Source: Myxococcales bacterium (GTDB lineage: Bacteria; Myxococcota_A; Polyangia; Haliangiales; Haliangiaceae). Taken from it: 64,000 bases of DNA. The first letter of the stretch is position 1. Every line of letters begins with the position of its first letter. This document shows positions 25,497 through 32,853 of the stretch, in pieces. The notes beneath the pieces are model-generated. The model did not search any database, was not told where the DNA came from, and saw only the letters and a list, made by a program, of their open reading frames with translations. Location of the stretch: the NCBI GenBank assembly GCA_016707895.1, contig JADJGV010000002.1, positions 496,001-560,000 on the forward strand, in the 5' to 3' direction. A program made the translations under genes and the position numbers.

Positions 25497-26105
25497 CTAC
25501 GCGCGCTTGATCAGGCCCTCGGCCGCCATCGCCGCCTGCACCGCCGGGCGCGCCGCGACCCGGGCCTGGAACGCCAGCAGGTTGGGGAAGTCGGCGAGGT
25601 CGAGCTTCACCAGCCGGGCCCAGTTGGTGACCGTGAACAGGTACGCGTCGGCCACCGTGAACTGATCGCCGAACAGGTAGGCCTTGCCGGCCAGCGTCTG
25701 CTCGATGAACCCGTAGCGCTTGCGCAGGTACTCGATCCGCTCCTCGCGGGTCTCGGCCGGGGTCTTGGGGGTGAACAGCGGGCTGTACGACTTGTGCAGC
25801 TCGGAGTTGATGTAGCCGAGCATCTCCTGCAGGCGGTAGCGCGCCAGCGTGCCGTTCGGCGGCGCCAGCCCGGCCTCGGGCTTCTGATCGGCCAGGTACT
25901 GCACGATCGCGGTGCCCTCGGTCAGCACCTCGCCGTCGTCGAGCTCGAGCACCGGCACGTAGCCCTTGGGGTTGATCTGCCAGAAGTCGCGGTCGTCCGA
26001 GGTGCGCTTGTTGCTGATCTTGTCGATCGTCAGCGGCAGGCCCAGCTCGTGGGCGACGATGTGCGGGGACAGCGAGCAGGCGCCGGGCGAGAAGTAGAGC
26101 TTCAT
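25497..26105 (-). CDS. Glutathione S-transferase (beta-like)
   Basis: A 202-residue cytosolic glutathione transferase from ATG 26105. The thioredoxin-like half has MKLYFSPGACSLSPHIVAHE, with the Cys and Ser typical of beta-class enzymes, then NPKGYVPVLELDDGEVLTEG with the cis-Pro and the Glu/Ser-type glutathione contact. The helical half has KAYLFGDQFTVADAYLFTV, with the conserved N-capping Asp. It likely conjugates or reduces electrophiles. Length and motifs are standard; the substrate is undetermined. Confidence 0.92.
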   Translation of the reverse strand: MKLYFSPGACSLSPHIVAHELGLPLTIDKISNKRTSDDRDFWQINPKGYVPVLELDDGEVLTEGTAIVQYLADQKPEAGLAPPNGTLARYRLQEMLGYINSELHKSYSPLFTPKTPAETREERIEYLRKRYGFIEQTLAGKAYLFGDQFTVADAYLFTVTNWARLVKLDLADFPNLLAFQARVAARPAVQAAMAAEGLIKRA

Positions 26106-26156
26106 GGCCGGCAACCTAGCGCGTCGGCCGCGGTTGGACAGCGCTGGCGGCGCGTC

Positions 26157-26669
26157 TCAGCGGGCCGGCGCGCCGTCGCCGACGACGACGTACGCGCAGG
26201 GGCCAGCGTCGTCGGGCGCGCCGGTCGGGCCCCAGAACATCACCGCCCCGCCGGTCTCGATCAGCTGGTAGGTCAACGTCGCGCCGGGCTCGGCCCGCGG
26301 CACGCCGGTGACCAGGAGGCGCAGCTTGGTCGGGTCCTCCCAGCGGACCTCGGTGCGCCCGCCGTCGGGTAGCGCCAGCGCCGTCGTGGCGCCCGCGGCC
26401 AGTGGCAGCGAGACCTCGGTGGCCGCGCGGACCGCTGGGCACGCGGCGAACACGTCATCTAGCGGCGCGAACCGCGGCAACCCTGGTGGCCGCGTCGGCT
26501 CGCCAGCGAAGCCGGCGAAGATCGTGAGCGTGATGCCCGGCTCGCTGGCCGCGGGTGCGGCGGGCGTCGGCGCCGCCGGCGGGCGTGTGGACGTGCAGCC
26601 GGGGGCCAGCAGCGCGGCGAGCGCGAGCGGGGCCAGCCAACGGGTCGGTGCCATGGGAGTCGAGGTCAC
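26157..26669 (-). CDS. Hypothetical lipoprotein, 170 aa
   Basis: From GTG 26669 (GGAGCA just upstream) or ATG 26654, the protein has a lipoprotein signal (WLAPLALAALLAPGCTS), a Pro/Ala-rich linker and about 125 residues of strand-rich sequence (ITLTIFAGFAGEPTRPPGL, EVSLPLAAGATTALALPDG). I do not recognise the family. It lies between the glutathione transferase gene (51 bases) and ftsW (75 bases), all on the minus strand, and could share a transcript with ftsW. Confidence 0.65.
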   Translation of the reverse strand: MTSTPMAPTRWLAPLALAALLAPGCTSTRPPAAPTPAAPAASEPGITLTIFAGFAGEPTRPPGLPRFAPLDDVFAACPAVRAATEVSLPLAAGATTALALPDGGRTEVRWEDPTKLRLLVTGVPRAEPGATLTYQLIETGGAVMFWGPTGAPDDAGPCAYVVVGDGAPAR

Positions 26670-26744
26670 GGGCGTGCTCCGGAACGCGGATCGGGCGTCG
26701 ATGCCCGTCGGCGCAGCCCGACGCCCGGGACGCCACGCCTATTC

Positions 26745-27977
26745 CTACGCGACGACGATCTTGACCCGCTGCGGGCGCCGCTTGGCGTACTCGGCGTTGA
26801 CCAGCTCGCGCTTGGGCACCGGCGGCGGGCGGCGGCGCCCGACGTTCAAGATCAGGCCGGCCAGGAACATCGTCAGGATCAGCGAGGTGCCGCCGTAGCT
26901 GACCAGCGGCAGGGTGATGCCCTTGTTGGGCACCACGCCGAACACCACGCCGGCGTTGAGCAGGGCCTGCAGGCCGAACATCGCGGTGATGCCGAACGCC
27001 AGGTAGCCGCCGAAGGTGTCGCGGGCGCCGAGCGCCGCCCGCATGCCGCGCCAAACCAGCAGCACGAACAGCCCCAGCACCAGCGCCACGCCGATGAAGC
27101 CGAGCTCCTCGCCGATCGGCGCCAGGATGAAGTCGTTGTGGCCCTCGGGCATGTAGCCCAGCGACTGCCGCGAGTTGCCCAGGCCCAGGCCGGTGAGGCC
27201 GCCCGAGCCGAGCGACACGTGGGCCTGCACCATCTGGTAGGCCTCCCGATCGCTGAACGCCTCGGGGTTGAAGTACGCCATGAACCGGCGCATGCGCCAC
27301 GGCGTGCCGACGATCAGCTGGTACGCCACCGGCATGGCCGCCAGGATCGCGAGCACGATGTAGGACACCCGCGCCCCGGCCATGAACAGCATCATCAGCG
27401 TCGTGGTGCCGAGGATGATCGACGAGCCCAGGTCGGGCTGCAGCAGCAAGAGGCCCATCATCAGCGCGCACACCACCAGGTGCGGCACGAAGCCGATGGT
27501 GAAGGTCTTCACCTTGTCGGCCTTCTTCTGCAGGCTGTGCGCGAGGTAGACGATCAGCGCCAGCTTGGCCAGCTCGACCGGCTGGAACGACAGCGGCCCG
27601 ATCAACAGCCAGCGGCGCGCGCCGTTGAGCGACGGCATCGCCAGGGTGGCGCCCAGCGCGAGCAGGCTGCACGCCAGGAGCGAGTACGCACGGTTGCGCA
27701 GCCGGCGGTAGTCGATGTGGGCCGCGGCGAACATCGCGAACGCGCCCAGCGCCAGGAACACGATCTGGCGCTTCAAGAAGAACGCCGGGTCGCCCTTGGT
27801 CGCCATCGCCTCGGCCGCGGTCGCGGCGTAGATCTCGACGGTCCCGATGCCCAGGAGCCCGAGGATCGTGCCGATCAGCACGACGTCGTAGGGGCGCTCG
27901 CTGACGTCCTCGACGGCCGCCTGCGCGGCGAGCGGCGGCGGCGCGGGAGCGTCGGCGGTGAGCGAGCTGGGCAGCAC
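26745..27977 (-). CDS. ftsW: FtsW/RodA-type peptidoglycan glycosyltransferase
   Basis: A SEDS-family glycan polymerase of about 10 membrane helices that polymerises lipid II at the division septum. GTG 27977 (VLPSSLTADAP) is chosen for its upstream GAGAGG and the normal length of 410. Hallmarks are GARRWLLIGPLSFQPVELAKL, LLQPDLGSSIILGTTTLMM, GLGLGNSRQSLGYMPEGHND followed by FILAPIGEELGFIG, and PLVSYGGTSL. FtsW rather than RodA is suggested by murG, murC, murB and ddl further along the same strand, though 7.7 kb of unrelated genes intervene before murG. Confidence 0.9.
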   Translation of the reverse strand: MLPSSLTADAPAPPPLAAQAAVEDVSERPYDVVLIGTILGLLGIGTVEIYAATAAEAMATKGDPAFFLKRQIVFLALGAFAMFAAAHIDYRRLRNRAYSLLACSLLALGATLAMPSLNGARRWLLIGPLSFQPVELAKLALIVYLAHSLQKKADKVKTFTIGFVPHLVVCALMMGLLLLQPDLGSSIILGTTTLMMLFMAGARVSYIVLAILAAMPVAYQLIVGTPWRMRRFMAYFNPEAFSDREAYQMVQAHVSLGSGGLTGLGLGNSRQSLGYMPEGHNDFILAPIGEELGFIGVALVLGLFVLLVWRGMRAALGARDTFGGYLAFGITAMFGLQALLNAGVVFGVVPNKGITLPLVSYGGTSLILTMFLAGLILNVGRRRPPPVPKRELVNAEYAKRRPQRVKIVVA

Positions 27978-28104
27978 GGACCTCTCGCCATCCTGCCGAC
28001 TCGGGGCCGCCGGGCAACTTTTCGGTGCCCGGCCGCCACGATCCTCGCAGCGATTGCGCCCCGAACCGGAAAAAATAGGAGCGCGCCGCAACCGATGCGT
28101 GGGG

Positions 28105-28128
28105 GCGACTTGACGATCGTCAAGTCGC
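28105..28128. promoter_or_regulatory. Perfect 24-bp palindrome, operator candidate
   Basis: The 264-base divergent gap between ftsW and the histidine-kinase operon contains a perfect inverted repeat with no loop: half-site GCGACTTGACGA followed at once by its reverse complement. It is 112 bases upstream of the kinase start and 128 bases upstream of ftsW. Its length and symmetry fit a dimeric regulator site better than a transcript hairpin, but no regulator can be named. Confidence 0.5.
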
Positions 28129-28181
28129 TCACCCGCGGCTCGTGGTCTCGTCCGGGCCTTGCGCGATCGGACTCTCTCGAA

Positions 28182-28200
28182 CTCACCCCGGCGGGGTGAG
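28182..28200. promoter_or_regulatory. Hairpin in the leader of the signalling operon
   Basis: An 8-bp perfect stem with a 3-base loop (CTCACCCC-GGC-GGGGTGAG) lies 40 bases before the histidine-kinase start. It could be a protein site or an RNA hairpin in the leader. There is no T-run on either side to make it an obvious terminator. Confidence 0.3.
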
Positions 28201-28209
28201 CGCCCCGCC

Positions 28210-28226
28210 CTGGCATAGGCCGTGCT
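28210..28226 (+). promoter_or_regulatory. Weak sigma-54-like promoter match
   Basis: The stretch CTGGCATAGGCCGTGCT has GG and GC elements exactly 12 bases apart, as in -24/-12 promoters, and keeps TGGCA and TGC. It would start transcription only about four bases before the ATG at 28241, leaving almost no leader, so it may be chance. Confidence 0.2.
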
Positions 28227-28240
28227 CACGGGATCGCAGC

Positions 28241-29305
28241 ATGGGAGCTGCCGTGGGGCCGGTCGAGCAAGGCGCTGTCGACGAGTCGACGGTGCTGGAG
28301 TCGCTCCCGACGGCGATGCTGGTCATCGACGCGGACGGCGTGATCGTGCGCGCCAACCGCCGGGCCCGCGAGATCCTCGACCGCCCCACCCTGGTCGGCA
28401 CTCCGGCCGGCGAGATCCTCGGGCCGTGGCCGATGCCGCGGACCAACGACGTCGCGCGCTCCGAGCGCACGCTGCCCCGGCGCGATGGCACCGCGATCAC
28501 GCTCGGGTTCTCGATGTCGTCGTTGCCCGACGGCGCGACGACGATCGTGTTCCAGGACATCACGCCGTGGCAGCGGCTGCGCGAGGAGCGCGACCGCCTG
28601 ATGCAGCTGGCGATGGTCGGCGAGGCGCTGCCCTCGATCCTCCACGAGCTCAAGAACCCGCTGGCCGCCCTCAACGCGGCGGTGGAGATCCTGATCGAGG
28701 AGACCGCGCCGGGGCCGGTCCAGGACCAGCTCCACGCCGTGTTGCAGGAGGCGCGCCGGCTGCGCCTGGGCTTCGACGGCGTCGGGGCGGTCGGGCGGGC
28801 GCTGCGCTCGCGGCGCCACCAGGCGGTCGATCAGGCCTGCCGCGACTCGTTCCGGGTGCTGGAGATCCCGGCGCGGGCGGCCGGCATCAACACCCGCTGC
28901 GACGTGGTCGACCTGCCGCTGTTGCCGCTCGATCCGGCGGTGGTGCGGGCGATCGTCTTCAACCTCGTCACCAACGCGATCCACGCCTGCAGCCCGGGCG
29001 ACGCGATCAACCTGCACGTCCGGCTGGTCGCCAACGGCCTGGCCCTGGCGCTCACCGTCGCCGACACCGGCACCGGCATGACCCACGACGTCTACACCCG
29101 CTGCACGGAGCTGTTCTTCACCACCAAGCGCAACGGCTCGGGCATCGGCCTGGCGCTGGTGCGACAGGCGGTGACCGAGGCCGGCGGCGAGCTCGAGATC
29201 GAGTCGGTGCCGGGGTTCGGCACCTGCATCACCGCGCTGGTCCCGGTGATCGCCGCGCCGCGCGTCTCTACCCCCGAGGAGGGAACTCATGTCTCGCGTC
29301 GATGA
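28241..29305 (+). CDS. Soluble PAS histidine kinase
   Basis: A 354-residue cytosolic sensor kinase from ATG 28241. An N-terminal PAS domain (about 20-120; VLESLPTAMLVIDADGVIVR) is followed by a dimerisation helix with the phospho-acceptor His in LPSILHELKNPLAAL. The ATPase domain has the N box FNLVTNAIHAC, the G1 box VADTGTGM and the G2 box GSGIGLAL. No membrane helix is present, so the signal is internal or comes from a partner. The gene overlaps the next (roadblock) by 17 bases. The response regulator three genes on is its likely phosphate acceptor. Confidence 0.9.
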   Translation: MGAAVGPVEQGAVDESTVLESLPTAMLVIDADGVIVRANRRAREILDRPTLVGTPAGEILGPWPMPRTNDVARSERTLPRRDGTAITLGFSMSSLPDGATTIVFQDITPWQRLREERDRLMQLAMVGEALPSILHELKNPLAALNAAVEILIEETAPGPVQDQLHAVLQEARRLRLGFDGVGAVGRALRSRRHQAVDQACRDSFRVLEIPARAAGINTRCDVVDLPLLPLDPAVVRAIVFNLVTNAIHACSPGDAINLHVRLVANGLALALTVADTGTGMTHDVYTRCTELFFTTKRNGSGIGLALVRQAVTEAGGELEIESVPGFGTCITALVPVIAAPRVSTPEEGTHVSRR

Positions 29306-29654
29306 CCTGAACCGTATCCTCCGGACGCTGCAGTCCGGCACGCCCGACATCGAGGCCAGCGCGCTGGTCTCCGAGGACGGCCTCATGATCGCCAGCGCGC
29401 TGCCGCAGCACGTGCAGGAGGTGCGGATCGCCGGCATGAGCTCGACGCTGTTGTCGCTCGGCATGCGCGCCGCCACCGAGCTGGGCCGCGGCAACCTCGA
29501 GCAGGTGCTGATCCGCGGCACCAACGGCTACGTCGTGATGGTCAAGGCCAAGTCCGGGACCATGCTGCTCACCCTCACCACCAAGGAGGCCAAGCTGGGC
29601 CTCATCTTCCTCGACATGTCCCGGGCGGTCGAGGACATCGACCGGATCCTCTGA
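29289..29654 (+). CDS. Roadblock/LC7-domain protein
   Basis: A 121-residue single-domain roadblock protein from ATG 29289, with GAGGGAA upstream. It has the LC7 pattern: VDDLNRILRTLQSGTPDIEA, SALVSEDGLMIASALP, EQVLIRGTNGYVVMVKAKSG, LLTLTTKEAKLGLIFLDM. Such proteins dimerise and often act as GAPs or partners for small GTPases, for example the myxobacterial polarity regulator MglB. Here no MglA-like GTPase is adjacent; a ParA-type ATPase and a second roadblock protein follow in the same operon. Confidence 0.92.
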   Translation: MSRVDDLNRILRTLQSGTPDIEASALVSEDGLMIASALPQHVQEVRIAGMSSTLLSLGMRAATELGRGNLEQVLIRGTNGYVVMVKAKSGTMLLTLTTKEAKLGLIFLDMSRAVEDIDRIL

Positions 29655-29665
29655 AGGAGCACGTC

Positions 29666-30427
29666 ATGGCCTCGATCAACCTGTTCGACACCGGCAACCA
29701 CAAGAACGTGCTGCTGGAGGACTTCTCGGGTGGCCTCGCGGTGCAGGCCAACCAGCACCTGATCATCCACGGCGCCAACGCGATGCTGCTCGATCCAGGC
29801 GGCCACAAGGTCTACAACCGCGTGCTGTCGGAGACGCTCAGCTTGCTCGGCCCGCACGCCAAGCTGCGCTACCTGTTCCTGTCGCACCAGGACCCGGACA
29901 TCGTCGCCGCCGTCAACGGCTGGCTGATGACCACCGACGCCGAGGCCTACGCGTCGAAGCTGTGGATCCGCTTCATCCCGCACTTCGGGCTCGATCGCCT
30001 GGTCGAGGAGCGGCTGCGGCCGATCCCCGATCAGGGCATGGACCTCGATCTCGGCGGCTGCCTGCTGAAGATCCTGCCGGCCCACTTCCTCCACTCGCCG
30101 GGCAACTTCCAGGTCTACGACCCGGTGGCCAAGATCCTGTACTCGGGCGACCTCGGCGCATCGCTGGGCACCGAGGGTCGGATCGTCGAGGACTTCGACG
30201 CCCACGTCCCCTTCATGGAGGGCTTCCACCGCCGGTACATGGCGTCCAACCGGGCGATGCGCGCCTGGGGCGCGATGGTGCGGCGCCTCGACATCGAGAC
30301 CATCGCGCCGCAGCACGGCGCGATGTTCCAGGGCCGCGCGATGTGCGAGCGCTTCATCGCCTGGTGCGAGGCGCTGCCGTGCGGCGTCGACCTGATCGAC
30401 GACCTGTATCCACAGGCCGCCGGGTGA
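29666..30427 (+). CDS. Diiron metallo-beta-lactamase-fold protein (ODP-like oxygen sensor)
   Basis: A 253-residue protein matching the flavodiiron-like oxygen-binding diiron family without a flavodoxin domain. The metal ligands read as SHQDPD (His74, Asp76, Asp78), HFLHSPGNF (His143), YSGDLG (Asp162) and APQHGAM (His217), in the order expected of the FprA/ODP fold with Asp in place of the usual Glu. ODP proteins of this type bind O2 and signal to chemotaxis kinases. Sitting 11 bases after the roadblock gene and 7 before the response regulator, it is a good candidate for the input of this operon. Confidence 0.85.
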   Translation: MASINLFDTGNHKNVLLEDFSGGLAVQANQHLIIHGANAMLLDPGGHKVYNRVLSETLSLLGPHAKLRYLFLSHQDPDIVAAVNGWLMTTDAEAYASKLWIRFIPHFGLDRLVEERLRPIPDQGMDLDLGGCLLKILPAHFLHSPGNFQVYDPVAKILYSGDLGASLGTEGRIVEDFDAHVPFMEGFHRRYMASNRAMRAWGAMVRRLDIETIAPQHGAMFQGRAMCERFIAWCEALPCGVDLIDDLYPQAAG

Positions 30428-30434
30428 GCCGGCC

Positions 30435-31499
30435 ATGCCCCGCGTGCTGATCCTCGAAGACGAGACCGTGCTGCGCGCGTCGATGGCCCGCGGCCTGGCG
30501 AAGCTCCCGGCCGAGGTCGACGAGGCCGGCACGCTGGCCGAGGCGATCGCCGCGCTCGATCGCGCGCTGCCCGACGTGATCGTCTCCGATCTCGACCTGC
30601 CGGACGGCTCGGGCATCGAGCTGATCGGCGAGCTGGGGCGGCGCAAGGCGCGGGTGCCGGTGGTGTTCGTGTCGGCGTACCTGCGGGCGTTCCGCGCGCA
30701 GATCCCGCCCCACGCCGACGTCGAGGTGCGCGAGAAGCCGATCGCCCTCGAGGAGCTGCGCGCGCTGGTGCGCGAGCGGATCGGCGGCCGCGACGAGGCG
30801 GTGGCGCCGTTCGCGGTGGTCGACTACCTGCAGCTCGCGTGCCTCGGCAAGCACTCGGTGGCGATCGACGTCGCCAGCCGCGATCGTCGCCGCGGGCGCA
30901 TCGAGGTCGTGCGCGGCGACATCTGGCACGCGGTCGACGATCACGGCGCCGGCCCGCCCGCGTTCAAGCGGCTGGCGTTCGGCACCGCCGCCGAGGTCAC
31001 CTGCCGCACGCTGCACGGGTCGCCAGGCCCGCGCACCATCGAGGGCCGGTGGGAGGCGTTGTTGATGGACTCGGCCCGCGAGCACGACGAGGAGAGCTAC
31101 AGCGGGGCGGCGCAGGACGCCGAGCTCGACCTCGCCATCCACGAGTTCGAGGACGAGCAGATCGCGTGGCCACCGGCCGGCGGCCTGGTGGCCGCCGAGG
31201 CCGCGCTGGCCCCCCGCCCCGCGCCGCCGCCGACGGCGCCGCCCGCGCCGACGCCGCTGGCCACCGGCAGCGAGGCCTCGGTGGCGCGGGTCGTCGCCGA
31301 CGAGTTCACCGTGACCCGCGACCGCGCGGTCGACGCGCTGCTGGTGCGCGACTACGCCACCGCCGCGCAGCTGTTCGCGGTCGCCCACGCGCTGCGCCCC
31401 GAGGACGGCGCGGTCGCAGCCAACCTGGAACGCCTGGCCGCCCTCGGGTTCGCCAGCGCACCCGAGCAACCGGAGCAACCGGAGGACCACGATGCCTAG
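30435..31499 (+). CDS. Response regulator with DUF4388 and C-terminal helical region
   Basis: A 354-residue regulator. The receiver domain (about 1-120) has the acidic pair at residues 8-9, phospho-acceptor Asp52 (VIVSDLDLPDGSG), Ser80 and Lys101 (REKP), all canonical. A DUF4388 (PATAN-like) domain follows (VVDYLQLACLGKHSVAIDV, GRIEVVRGDIWHAVDD), then a Pro/Ala linker (about 265-285) and a final helical pair resembling one TPR. DUF4388 is typical of myxobacterial and Deinococcus-type signalling proteins and is thought to mediate protein contacts. There is no DNA-binding domain. It overlaps the ParA gene by 8 bases. Confidence 0.88.
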   Translation: MPRVLILEDETVLRASMARGLAKLPAEVDEAGTLAEAIAALDRALPDVIVSDLDLPDGSGIELIGELGRRKARVPVVFVSAYLRAFRAQIPPHADVEVREKPIALEELRALVRERIGGRDEAVAPFAVVDYLQLACLGKHSVAIDVASRDRRRGRIEVVRGDIWHAVDDHGAGPPAFKRLAFGTAAEVTCRTLHGSPGPRTIEGRWEALLMDSAREHDEESYSGAAQDAELDLAIHEFEDEQIAWPPAGGLVAAEAALAPRPAPPPTAPPAPTPLATGSEASVARVVADEFTVTRDRAVDALLVRDYATAAQLFAVAHALRPEDGAVAANLERLAALGFASAPEQPEQPEDHDA

Positions 31500-32304
31500 A
31501 CGGATCGCGATCGTCAGTCAAAAGGGCGGGGTCGGGAAGACCACCGTCTGCCTCAACCTCGCGCTCGCCCTGGCCGAGCGCGGCCGACGCACGCTGCTGG
31601 TCGACCTCGACCCGCAGGGCGGCGTCGGTCACTCGCTGGCCAAGGGCGACGGCGAGCTGATCGGCCTGGCCGACGTGCTGGCGGGCCAGGCCAGCGTCGA
31701 GCAGGCGGTGCTGCCGACCCACGAGCCCAGCCTGTCGCTCTTGCCGCGCGGCCGGCTCGATCCGGTCGACGTGTGCGAGCTCGAGCTGATGCTGCACGCG
31801 CCGGGGCGGCTCGAGGCGGTGCTGGCCGAGGCCGACGCCGGCTTCGACCTGACGCTGATCGACACACCGTCGGGGCTGGGCATGCCGACCCGCGCGGCGC
31901 TGCGGGTCGCCGACTACGTGCTGGTGCCGCTGCAGACCGAGCGCCTGGCGCTGCGGTCGGTCGCGCAGCTGCTGCGCGTGATCGAGCACGTCAAGGCCAC
32001 CGACAACCCGCGGCTCGAGCTGCTCGGGGTGCTGGCGACGATGGCCGACAAGACCAGCGAGCCGTCGGTGGCGGTGCTGGTCGACGCGTGGAACGACCTG
32101 ACCGCGGTGCTCGACACGATCGTCCCGCGCCACGGCGCGTTCGCGCAGGCGAGCGAGGCCGGGATCCCGCTCGGCTTCCTGGGCGGCGCGCCGTCGCCCG
32201 AGGCCCGCCGCTTCGACATGCTGGCCGAGGAGGTCGAGGTCACGATGGCCCGCCTCGGTGGAAAGGAGCTCGGTCATGACCGCCCGCGCCGTTCCCTCCT
32301 CTGA
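31492..32304 (+). CDS. ParA/MinD-family ATPase
   Basis: A 270-residue P-loop ATPase with the deviant Walker A motif QKGGVGKTT (Lys11 and Lys16), the switch strand LLVDLDPQGG, Walker B-like LTLIDTPSGLG and VLVPLQTERLALRSV. ParA-like proteins dimerise with ATP on DNA or membrane to position cargo. No ParB or parS-like gene is near, so this is an orphan ParA, probably serving the roadblock/diiron/regulator proteins of the operon. It overlaps the next gene by 29 bases and carries that gene's ribosome site (GAAAGGAG) in its last codons. Confidence 0.93.
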   Translation: MPRRIAIVSQKGGVGKTTVCLNLALALAERGRRTLLVDLDPQGGVGHSLAKGDGELIGLADVLAGQASVEQAVLPTHEPSLSLLPRGRLDPVDVCELELMLHAPGRLEAVLAEADAGFDLTLIDTPSGLGMPTRAALRVADYVLVPLQTERLALRSVAQLLRVIEHVKATDNPRLELLGVLATMADKTSEPSVAVLVDAWNDLTAVLDTIVPRHGAFAQASEAGIPLGFLGGAPSPEARRFDMLAEEVEVTMARLGGKELGHDRPRRSLL

Positions 32305-32839
32305 TCGCCAGGCGCTGCGCGCGCTGGCCCGCCGCCTCCGCCCCGAGGCGGCGACCAGCCGCCTGCCGACGCTGCCGGAGCCGAGCTTCGTCCGCCTGTC
32401 GGCGCCGCCGCTCCCGACGCCCGCGGCGGGGCCCGCGCCCGCGCCGGTCGCCCGCACGCTGCCGGCGCCGCCCGATGACCTGGCCGGCTCGGGCGGCTGG
32501 GGCCGGCTGATCGAGTGGTGCGTCGTCGACCTCGGCGTCGACTCGGCGATCCTCACCGACGACCGCGGCCTGGTCATCGCCAGCGCCGGGCTGGTCGATC
32601 TCGACGACGCGCAGGGCATCGCCGCCCGCCTGGTGATCGCGTTCCACCAGGCCGACCGCATGGGCACGGCGCGCTCGCCGTCGATGGCGATCCAGCTGGC
32701 GACCGGCTGGCTCACCGGGCTGCGCATCGAGAACGGCGGCGACCCGGTGACCCTGGGCATCATGGCGGCGCGCCCGCTCGACGACACGATCCGCGACGTG
32801 CTGGTGGCGGCGATCGCGCACAAGCTGCGCGACGGCTGA
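32276..32839 (+). CDS. Second roadblock-like protein with Pro-rich N-terminus
   Basis: A 187-residue protein from ATG 32276. About 75 disordered, Pro/Ala-rich residues precede a roadblock-like domain (WCVVDLGVDSAILTDDRGLV, then IASAGLVDLDDAQG, then DPVTLGIMAARPLDDTIRDV). It is diverged from the first roadblock protein of the operon, so the pair may form a heteromer. As the last gene of the run, overlapping the ATPase gene by 29 bases, it may be the adaptor that ties ParA to its cargo. That role is inferred from position. Confidence 0.75.
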   Translation: MTARAVPSSDRQALRALARRLRPEAATSRLPTLPEPSFVRLSAPPLPTPAAGPAPAPVARTLPAPPDDLAGSGGWGRLIEWCVVDLGVDSAILTDDRGLVIASAGLVDLDDAQGIAARLVIAFHQADRMGTARSPSMAIQLATGWLTGLRIENGGDPVTLGIMAARPLDDTIRDVLVAAIAHKLRDG

Positions 32840-32853
32840 GCCTTCGAGGCTCA
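32837..32853. terminator. Convergent-gene hairpin
   Basis: A 7-bp perfect stem with a TCG loop (TGAGCCT-TCG-AGGCTCA) spans both stop codons of the convergent roadblock and MshEN genes. A symmetric hairpin here could end transcription from both sides. There is no long T-run, so efficiency is uncertain. Confidence 0.4.

Noticed and set aside
28210..28226. A firm sigma-54 promoter for the signalling operon
   Set aside because: The -24/-12 spacing fits, but two consensus bases differ and the implied start leaves only about four bases before the ATG. Listed at low confidence only.
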